Shown: positions 9,845 through 18,800 of the stretch, one piece after another
Position numbering within the stretch: the first letter of the stretch is position 1
Layout of the letters: the number at the start of each line of letters is the position of its first letter
From: Verrucomicrobiota bacterium
GTDB taxonomy: Bacteria > Verrucomicrobiota > Verrucomicrobiia > Limisphaerales > UBA11320
Direction of reading: 5' to 3'
Assembly: GCA_016199985.1 (NCBI GenBank)
Contig: JACQFQ010000037.1
Location: forward strand, 124,001 to 188,000
DNA length: 64,000 nucleotides
Notes under the pieces: model-generated
What the model saw: the letters and a program-made list of their open reading frames with translations, nothing else
Databases searched by the model: none
What the model was told of the DNA's origin: nothing
Made by a program: the position numbers and the translations under genes

Positions 9845-12711
9845 TGGCGTTGATAGGGCGCGGGGCTGGCGCGCAAGTCGTCCGAGAACACAGCGTTGAA
9901 CCCCGTCGACCGCGGCGGCTCGGGAGCGCGGAAGTAATCCACAAAGTTGGTCACCTGATTCTCCGCGTACTGAATCGTGACGCGCCGCCCCGGGACCGGC
10001 GGCCACTGGAGGCGGATCCGCGAGGTTCCTGTCTGAACCAGCCGCAGACGAAGCGAGGATGTTGGGTCGCGCGGATCTGTTCCCGCGAGAAACTCCCGCA
10101 GGTTGGAGTCCCCATCGTGGTCCGGGTCGCCCGCCGCGCCGTTGTCCCCGGTCGGGTCGTCGGGTCGAAGGCCGTGCGCGATCTCCCACGTGTCGGGCAG
10201 GCCGTCGCCGTCGGAGTCGAGATCCTTCGGATACGCCAGCCGAACCTGTATCGGAGCAACCACCGTGACGCCGTCCGGCCGCGTGTTCAGCGAGCTGGCC
10301 AGAGCCGCGGTGTCCAAGGAGCGTGTCATGGCCACGGCATCGTAGTCCCGCAGCCCCACGACGGCCGCGAGCTGAATCGTGTCGCCCGGAAGCGCGTCGC
10401 CCAAAGCCGAGAAGGGGATCACCACCTCGATGTAGTCCGCGTTCTGTTCGAACGCCGCGCTGCTGGCTCGCGCGTCAAGCGAGTTGGTCTGGGGCGAGCG
10501 ATTGAACTGTTGCAGGCGCGACCCTGGGACGGGGTCAAGCTTCGGGCCCAATCCAAAAACGCCCTGACCGATGTTAAGAGTCAGCGCGGGACGTCGGTTG
10601 CTCCGTTGATTGGAGTCGGCGAACTCATCGCCCAGGAGGCAGCCCACCAGCGGTCGGAATCCCGAGAACGCCAGATTCTCCAGACAGTCCAGGCCGTCCG
10701 CGCCCTCCCCGCCTGGATCAATCACGCCGTTGCCAACGCCCTTCATCGATTCCACCCCGGCGCGACGCGGGGAGCCGACAAACAGGAAGAGGTTTGCGTC
10801 GTCGGGAATCATCAGGCTGGCGAACCCAACATACAGATTCGAGGAGTCGTTGTTCACGTAAGCGAAGCCCAGATTCGAGAAGTCGCCATGACGGCCCAGG
10901 ATCGGCCTGCCGATGAGATCAAAGGTCTGGCCGTTGATGTTTCCATCCTTGTCGTTCGGGGAGTCCGCCTCCACCACCGGCGTGTTCCACTCCGAGAAGT
11001 AAACCGGATCCAGGGGGAGCGATCGCTGAATGACGAATTGGTCGAGAACGACGCCGTTGGTGGTCACGGCCTGCAGGGTCGCGGTGTCGCCTGAAATCTC
11101 CACGTTGAGGCAGTGATTAGCCTTGAGGAACTGGGAACTGAGCGGGTGCCGCGAGGTGAACTGATACAGTCCGGCGCCGCCTCCGCCCGCGACCACGGCG
11201 TGCAAGCCGTTCGTGGGGCAGAATCGCTCGAAGTTGTGGTCGTGCCCGGAAAGCACAAGCTGAACGCCGTAGAGGCGCGCGGCCTGCCCGATGAGCTGCA
11301 TCATCTCCACCTGGTCCAGCACGCCGTTGTAGTTGCGGTCCGCCAGGGAGTGCTCGCCGGAATGCGCGATCGGGGAATGGAAGAAGAGGACTTTCCAAGG
11401 CTTCGCGCTGCCGGCCAGATCATTGGTCAGCCATTGATACTGCTGGGTGTTCGCGTTGAAGTCGTAAACCGTGAACCAGGGGTTGTAGAGCGCGACAAAG
11501 TGAACGTCGCCCTGGTCGAACGAATAGAAATGCTCGGTGCCGGTGGCGGAGTTGGTGGGCAGATAGAACGTCGATTGAAAGTGCGGCGCGTTCAGGACCA
11601 TGTTCGTGGGATTCCATTCGGCAGGATCCCCGGCGCAGCAGTTCAGGTCGTGGTTTCCAATCGATAAGAAAAACGGCGTGTTGCGCATCTGGCCGGTTTG
11701 GCGCAGGTACTGGGCGAAGACGCGGGTGTCCGGAGTCTTGTCGTCGAAGCCGGCGTAGATGATGTCGCCTCCATGCAGCACAAGCTCCGGGGCCAACTGG
11801 GCCAGCACCTGCGCCTGCGCGAACTGGGCGGCGGTGTTCTGCCCGGTGTCGGCGATGAACGCGAAGTGAACCGGCCCGCGCTCCCGGAAAGTCTGGAAGA
11901 AATCAATGTCGGACGCGACCGAGTCCGATCCGCTCCGGCCCGTCACCCGGTAGTAGTACTGCGTGTCGGGCTCAAGGCCGGTCAGGGTCACCGCGTGATC
12001 GTTCGTCAGGGCGGGGAGTGTTTTCGATTGTCCCAACGCCATCGTTCGGCCGTATTTGACGACGCTGTCGAGAAGAAGATCCGTTCGCCACGCGATCACG
12101 ACGCTGCGCGGCGTGTTGTTCTGAACAAAGGGGCCGCGAGAAATGTTCGCCGTGAGGAGCGCGCTCAGAGTCACGGGGGACAGCCCGGTCCAGGTCTGGG
12201 CTCCCTCGAGCGCGACGACGTTCTCCCCCTTCTGAAGCAAGGACCGGCTTGAGGTGAGATCGATGTCGGCCAGGCTGAGCACCGCGTCCTCCTCCGCGGG
12301 AAGGAATGGATCCTGTTTGACCAGGGACACGCCCGCGCCAACGACCTGCGTGACGCGCTTGCCGTTGAGATAAGCGATGAACCCCTGCTCATGCTCCACC
12401 TTCAGCCTAAGCGATCGAATCGCGGCGGGGTCGTCGAGAAAGAAGCGACGCCGGAGGAGGATCCGCGCGGGCGCGGCCTGGGCGCTCTGCAAGGCTGGAC
12501 GCGAGTTCTCAAGATCGAATCCGCTGCGGGCCATGGACCACTTGGAGTCGTCGAATCCCAACTCCATCCACGCGGGGCCCGACGCGTTCGCCGGGGGCGG
12601 CGACGGGGAGTAGCTCCACAGCTCGCCCATGTTCACCAGCGTGGAATCGGACCCCTGCCCGATCGCCGCCGAAAAGAACCAGAGAGCGCAGATGCAGAAC
12701 GCCATTTTCAT
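9820..12711 (-). CDS. Secreted calcineurin-like metallophosphoesterase with purple-acid-phosphatase-type Fn3 domain
   Basis: A 963-aa exported protein with an N-terminal signal peptide (MKMAFCICALWFFSAAIGQG). A fibronectin-like domain (about residues 190-295; VVIAWRTD, LEPDTQYYYRV) precedes a metallophosphoesterase domain with the metal-binding motifs FIADTG, LHGGDIIY (about 312), SIGNHDLNCC (about 351), FFHSPIAHSGEH and SGHDHNFE (about 488). A beta-rich region, possibly DOMON/CBM9-like, spans about 570-830. Next come calcium-type repeats (DLDSDGDGLPDTWE, DPDHDGDSN). The last ~75 residues match the C-terminal module shared by other secreted proteins in this window, ending HYRLRLDP. It probably hydrolyses phosphoesters outside the cell. 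The substrate is unknown. Confidence 0.88.
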   Translation of the reverse strand: MKMAFCICALWFFSAAIGQGSDSTLVNMGELWSYSPSPPPANASGPAWMELGFDDSKWSMARSGFDLENSRPALQSAQAAPARILLRRRFFLDDPAAIRSLRLKVEHEQGFIAYLNGKRVTQVVGAGVSLVKQDPFLPAEEDAVLSLADIDLTSSRSLLQKGENVVALEGAQTWTGLSPVTLSALLTANISRGPFVQNNTPRSVVIAWRTDLLLDSVVKYGRTMALGQSKTLPALTNDHAVTLTGLEPDTQYYYRVTGRSGSDSVASDIDFFQTFRERGPVHFAFIADTGQNTAAQFAQAQVLAQLAPELVLHGGDIIYAGFDDKTPDTRVFAQYLRQTGQMRNTPFFLSIGNHDLNCCAGDPAEWNPTNMVLNAPHFQSTFYLPTNSATGTEHFYSFDQGDVHFVALYNPWFTVYDFNANTQQYQWLTNDLAGSAKPWKVLFFHSPIAHSGEHSLADRNYNGVLDQVEMMQLIGQAARLYGVQLVLSGHDHNFERFCPTNGLHAVVAGGGGAGLYQFTSRHPLSSQFLKANHCLNVEISGDTATLQAVTTNGVVLDQFVIQRSLPLDPVYFSEWNTPVVEADSPNDKDGNINGQTFDLIGRPILGRHGDFSNLGFAYVNNDSSNLYVGFASLMIPDDANLFLFVGSPRRAGVESMKGVGNGVIDPGGEGADGLDCLENLAFSGFRPLVGCLLGDEFADSNQRSNRRPALTLNIGQGVFGLGPKLDPVPGSRLQQFNRSPQTNSLDARASSAAFEQNADYIEVVIPFSALGDALPGDTIQLAAVVGLRDYDAVAMTRSLDTAALASSLNTRPDGVTVVAPIQVRLAYPKDLDSDGDGLPDTWEIAHGLRPDDPTGDNGAAGDPDHDGDSNLREFLAGTDPRDPTSSLRLRLVQTGTSRIRLQWPPVPGRRVTIQYAENQVTNFVDYFRAPEPPRSTGFNAVFSDDLRASPAPYQRHYRLRLDP

Positions 12712-12793
12712 AAGGGGGCGGACCTAACCTAGGAGACGAGTCGCGCTCAAACAAGCCATGAGTGAGATATCGGCGAATCGGCGAAACGATCAA

Positions 12794-12825
12794 CGCGGCC
12801 GCGGACGAGACGCCCGCCGGCCGCG
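12794..12825 (-). terminator. GC-rich hairpin after the lamin-tail/CotH gene
   Basis: An 8-bp perfect stem (CGCGGCCG/CGGCCGCG) with a 16-base loop lies 23 bp downstream of the stop of the 2710-residue gene, in the 136-bp gap before the metallophosphoesterase gene. There is no clear T-run, so this is only a possible terminator or mRNA-stabilising hairpin. Confidence 0.35.
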
Positions 12826-12847
12826 CGACCAGGATGCCTGGATGAAA

Positions 12848-15800
12848 TCAGGGGCCTTCGATGATTCGATAGTAGCGTCGCGATCCGCTGACCGCGTCGC
12901 TGAACTGGACATCGGCGCCCGACGCGAGCTTCGGATCTCCGAGGGGCGTCCACGAGGCCGCGCCCAGGTCGGTCTTGTACTGGAGCTGATAGCTCTTCCC
13001 CGCGGCGCTGTTGCAGTGGAGGGTCACCTGGTTGCCGGCGCGGGAGATCTCGCTCACGATCACAGTCTCGCCAGCGGCGAACACTTCGATCAGATAGGAG
13101 TAAACCGCGCTCATCGGAGGCGACCCGTCGTCCACCGCCTGCACCACCACCGCATGGCGTCCGACCTGATCGGCCGTCGGGGTCCAGGTCACCACACCCG
13201 ACGCAGGCTCGACCGTCAAACCGACGGGCGCTCCCTGCGGCAGTGAGAAACCCAGGCGCTGCGGCGGAAGGTCCGGATCGACTGCCGTCGCGAAGGCGAG
13301 CCGTTTTCCCACCTGCCCGTAATGGGCGTGCTGATCGAAGGCCGGCGGCTGGTTCACCTCGTCCACCTTGATTTTGAAGGACGTCGCGGCGCTCAGCCCC
13401 GGCTTCCCTGAGTCGGTGACGCGGACCGAGAGCGCATAACTGCCCGGACCTTGAGCCTCGGTCGGACGCCAGCGGAAACGTCCGTCCGGGAGGATCAACG
13501 CGCCAGCGGGCGCCCCGGGATCCAGGGTGAACGTCAGCTGCGCCGGGGCGCTTTCCGCGTCCTCGGCCGTGGCGGTGAAGAGCAATCGAACGTTTTCGTT
13601 CACCACCATGTTGGGGATCGGGGTAATCGTGGGCGGTGTGTTGCCATCGCCGCCAAGAGTGTTGGGGCTTCTGGGAGTGGGATGAACCATGAACCGGATG
13701 TCCTCGGCGCCGTCCGGAAAGCGTCCCATGCTGATATCGTTGGTCTGCTTGCCGAAGGACACTTTGTCCACGACGGCGAGGCTCGGCGTGAAGAGGGCGA
13801 TGATCCCGCCGTTCTTCTTGTCCAGCGAGAAGTTGGCGTGAAGATCCTGGGCCCCCGGCGCGTTCAGCGAACTCTGCTTGTCAGCCCACACGAGCAGGTG
13901 ATCGCGAGCCGGGATGAGGGTCCCCGCGGGAATCGCAAACTGGTTGGCGTTGCCCAGGTTTTCGGACAGGAAGTAGCCCGAGAGATCCGCCGTCTGCTCG
14001 CTCGGATTGTAGAGCTCGAACCAATCGTTGAACTTTCCGCCCGCGGGATTCGCGAGCGTGCTGCTGTTGGCGGCCATCCACTCATTGATCCGCACCGGCG
14101 CCGGCGTCGCGTCGTTGCCCGCGCCCGGCGTCACGTGAAAGAGCTTCTGCCGATAGAACGGCTGTCCGTCCGGAAACGAGCCAAAGGCCTGATCGGCGTC
14201 AAGCCTGGGATAGTTGATGTAGTCGATGATCTGCGGGCCGCCCGGGATCTCCCGGCTTAACACCACGGCGCCGTTGGTCGGACTGATGCTGAAGCTCGTG
14301 TGGATGAAGCCCGGCGCGGTGGCCTCCGGCTCGCCGTCTCCCCAGATCACGAGGAACTGTCCCGCCTGAATCGTCGTTCCCGCGGGGAAAGCCCACTTCT
14401 TGAGCTGCCCGTAGTCATCGCTCACGAAGTAGCCGGTCAGATCCAAAGCCTCCTTGCCGGCGTTGTAGATTTCGATCCAAGGATCCTTGTCGCCCTGGTT
14501 GTCCGCCAATCCGTTTTGGTTGTAAGGCAGCACCTCGTTGAGCCAAAGCGGAGGATACGCGGGCAGAGGGGCGGCAACGGTGTTCGGGAGGCCGGGGGTC
14601 GCGAACATGGGGGCGACTGAGTTGGAAACAAAGAGCGGACCCGAAGGCAAGGTTCGTCCGACTACCGCCACCGCGTTCGGCCCAGGCAGGAACCAGAAGC
14701 TCAAGGTATACGTCGAGTTGGTGAGGATCGGCTGCGTGACCTGCCAGACGGAGAAATTCGTCGAGCTTTGCCCAGGCCCCTTCGAGAACAAGTGCAGGCT
14801 GCTGGTTCCGGAATGGGCGACGGCGGCGCTGACGTCCGATCCGACGCTGTTCGTCGAGACAAACCATGTCCCCGCAAGAGGCGATTCAAATCCGCCGTTC
14901 TTTGCCACGTCCACTCCGTTCGTGTCCACCAGGGTCACGTCGTCGACGAATACATCGCCGGAGAACGGCAGGAACAACACCAGTCGATTGCCCCTGTTGG
15001 TGGCCGTGGCGGTGACCTTCTGCCACTGAATCTGCGCGCCGTCGGTCCAGTTGCTGACGCGGCTGTCGTCCTGGGAGGCGTCGATCAACTGCAGCGAGGC
15101 GCCGGTGCCGTAGACGCGGGGCGACCAGGGGAGCGCCGACTCATATCGCACGCGGTCGACGACAATGTCCTGGGCGGGCGTGTCGCCCGGCTTGATGAGG
15201 CTGAGCACCTCGCTGGAATCGGAAAGATTGCCGGTGAACTCATCGAACACCCGCGCGATCGTGGAGAAGGCGCGCTCAAATTTCGTCGAGTTCGCGGCGA
15301 GGACGAGGAATTGCTTGGGCGCGAGCAACGCGCCCGGCGGGAACTTGTAGCTCACCCCGTCGAGCCGCCATCCGGACAGGTCGTAGGACTCGGTTGCGGA
15401 CGTGTTGTGGAGCTCGATGAAGGCGGACTCCGGCAGCAGGCCGTTGTAAAGAATCTCGTTGATCACCACGCGCCCTTCCGGCGGAACGAGGTCGGTGGTG
15501 CGCTTCACATGGTTGACCTGAAAAAGCCCCGGGATCGGGACGCCGTTGCGGTCGACGCCCTGGATCAGCAGCGTGTTGTCGCCCGGAGCGAGCGGAACCT
15601 GCATGCGCCACGCGGTGACCATGATCTCCTTCGTCCCAGGAGGGTTGAACCAGGTCAAGGGATACGCCACGCCATTGACCGTGAGATGGTCGACCTCCAG
15701 GGGCGCGGAGCCGCTGAGCAAAGCCACGGAGCCGTTGGTCTCGTAGGCCGCGCTGCCTAAGACCGTGAAGTTCGTCAGGTGCGGCTTGATCTGGTTGGCA

Positions 15801-18800
15801 ATGTAGGGAATCCGGGCCGCGATCCACGTCTTGATGTCGGCGGGAGATTGAACCGAGCCCCCGCGCCCGCTGGCGGTGATCTCGGCGTACTTTGCGTCCA
15901 TGAGGGCGTTCAGCGCCGGATCCCTCATGACGCGATCGGTGATCTCCTTCAAGGCGCGCCAATACATGCGGCGGAACTCCGGCGCTTGATAGATCCGGAG
16001 CATCGCGTCGTCGGCCGTCTGATACTGGAATAGATCATCCCCCGTCGGGCCGTCGCTGCCGCTGTTGCCCAGGACGATGTTGAAGTCCCAGGTCATGATG
16101 GTCCATTTGCCCTGCGTGGGCTTGTACCCGTACATGTTCTGCGAGTTTCGATTTCCGAAGCTGTCCCAGTTGCCCACGGAGTGCTGCACCGCGAAGGTTC
16201 TCATCCACTGCTCCATGTTCGCCTGACGCTTCATGTTGGCGACATAGTCGCCTCCCGGAAGCGTGTTCGCGGCGTCGGTGAGGTCCCAGACGTTCGTGTA
16301 ATCGTTGGCGGTGCCGTTGGCCGCGCGCGTCAGGAAGTTGTAGCGGTAGCGGGCCAGCTTCTTGATGTTCTGCTGCGGACCGGTGTAGAAGTTGACCAGC
16401 GTGCACCAGGAGTTGTTGTTGAAGCCCGCCGCCCCGCCCGCGATGACCTGAACATCGTCAAACTCGAACCAGGGTTGGAGCTTGTACAGATTTCCATTGG
16501 AGTCGTTGGGGAATCGCTGCGCCACGACATCTGTTCCCGGCGTTTGGGTGTCCTCCATAAAGTCGCCCTTGCGATTCCCATCCACGAACACAGCGACAAA
16601 TCGTCGATAGTTGTACGGGAGGTCCATCTGCCGCATCATCCAATAGCAGGTTTGCTCCCGCTGCGCCAACCCGTCGTCACCGGCGCCGTTGCCGGGCGAG
16701 TGCAGCTTGTTGAAGTTCTCGGTGCCCAGGAGGGTGTCGTCCAGCGGGAGCTCGATCGAGAAGTGGCAAAGATCCGTGACGGGGGTGTTGAACCCCTGGT
16801 GATACGGACTCCCGGCGTACTTGGAGCCGATGAAATAGATCACGCGGAAGTTTCCATAGACGAAGGTTCCCTCCACGCGCTCGTTGCTCAGGGAGGGGCG
16901 ATTGATCCATTGGCTCACGTTCTTCGCGGAAAGATACATGTGGTAGTTCGCGAATCCGCTGGAAGGGCTGGGCTCGCCAAAACGAACCAGGCATTCACGC
17001 GCGGGGGCGTCGACCGGAAAACGGCTGACTTGAGCGGCGGGCGAAGCGTCGACCGCCTCCACGTAAAACGCCACCAGGGTGTTTGGGCCCGGCCCCGGGA
17101 TCAACGCCGAGAAGACTCCGTCACCCGCGACAGCATCGCCGCCTGTGCCGTCGTCTTTCATCGGAGTGGTCGTGAAGGTCGTGTCGGGGTCGAGTCGATA
17201 CGCCAGGTTCAGCGATTTGATTCCGTCGGGGTCCTGGACCCGGGCCGTCACCAGCGCGTTTTCCCCGACGGCGGGGAGCGCGGGGAAATGGTGAACGTCC
17301 GAGATCGCGGGGGGCGCGTTGTCGATGGCGATGCTGTTGCGCGCTCCGGGGGTGCCAAGGTTCTTGGGCACGACCATCGCGCCGGCGAGCTCAAATCCGT
17401 TGCCCTTCAGGCGCAGCACGAGCTCAGGCCAGCCACGCAGCCAGCGGACCTTGGCGCGGATGGTGCAGACCCGGCCTTCCGTGATTGCGCTGGTCAAGGC
17501 GACGCGGATTCGATTCGCGCCGGTGTCGCCGCGGGCGGAGGCCCGGATATGCAGGGACTTGCCGCTATTGTGGCCTTCTGTGGCTTCCAGCGTGGAGTTC
17601 ACATGATCGCCCTGAGGCGTCCACACTCCCAATCCGCTCTCGAAAGTGGAGTTCGCGACCAAGTTCGGGCCGTTGGGCGTTCCGATGACCTCCACGTCGT
17701 CGAGCAGACACTCGCCCGCGTTCAGAAGGGTCACCTCAAGCCGGTTGATGGGGTCGTTGAGAGGCCAGGTGAGGCTGTTGTCCACCAATCCCGTCGCTTC
17801 AATGCTTGTCCACTGCGATTTCTTGGTGTCGTCGCTGTCGCCCCAATTATACGCCAGCCGGTGATTGGCCCGCGGATCGCGGAGCTCGATGCTGCTGCCA
17901 TCGCCGTTGGCCCACTTGCTCCATTGGCCGCCCCGCTCGAAGGTGAGCTCATCGACGACCGGGTAGATGATGTTGGTGACGGTGACGCCGCTCTTGTTGA
18001 CGTTCACGTGCTCCACCGGCATCGCGAGCGCGACGCGGTCGCCGTCCTTGGTCGGCTTGCCCTGATAGTTCCCAAATGTGTTTTGCTCCGTCAGGGTCCC
18101 GGCGTAATGGGCGAGCAGGTTCGTGCGATCCCTCGCCACAACGAGATAGCCTCCCGCCGGAATCACGGCGCCCGCGGGAAACTTGTAGCTGATGCCGGCG
18201 ACGAACTTCCATCCGCCGATGTCCACCGCCTCCTTCCCTTGATTGTAGAGCTCCACAAATCCGTCGTTGTCGTCGCCGGAGATCGGCTTGTACATGATCT
18301 CATTGATGACGATGTCATGGATCAGGGGGGCTCCATTGGGATCGGCGGGAGAAGTCTGCTTCAAGGGATACCATTCCTCGCCGCCGTCTGGATACCGCCC
18401 GATCGAGATGTTGGGGCGTTGGTCGCCGAACTTGACGGCGTCGATCACCCGGTTCTGGTTTGAGTTCACCAGATAAACCGTCTCGCCCTCGGCGCGCAGC
18501 GAAAACCCGAGCTGAACCTGACCGAACGATATGTGGCCCCCCGAGGGCAGCACAGTGCCGTTCGGGATCCGATAAAGGTTCGTCGAAGGCGAGTCGGAGA
18601 GCCAGGCGCCCGACAGGTCCGCGGGCCTGGATCCGCGGTTATACAGCTCAATGTAATCGGAGAGCGGGGCGGCGCTGTTCGCGAGAAGCTCGTTGATCAC
18701 GACATCGCGAATCGGCTCCGCGCCGACGGCGTCGACTCGCCCCGGAGATCCTCCTTTTCGATCGCTGATGCCCCAGGCCGCCGCGTTTCGCTCGCCGTAG

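Noticed and set aside
16181..18463. 760-codon plus-strand frame inside the CotH giant
   Set aside because: Antisense shadow. The minus strand carries recognisable lamin-tail and CotH motifs throughout.
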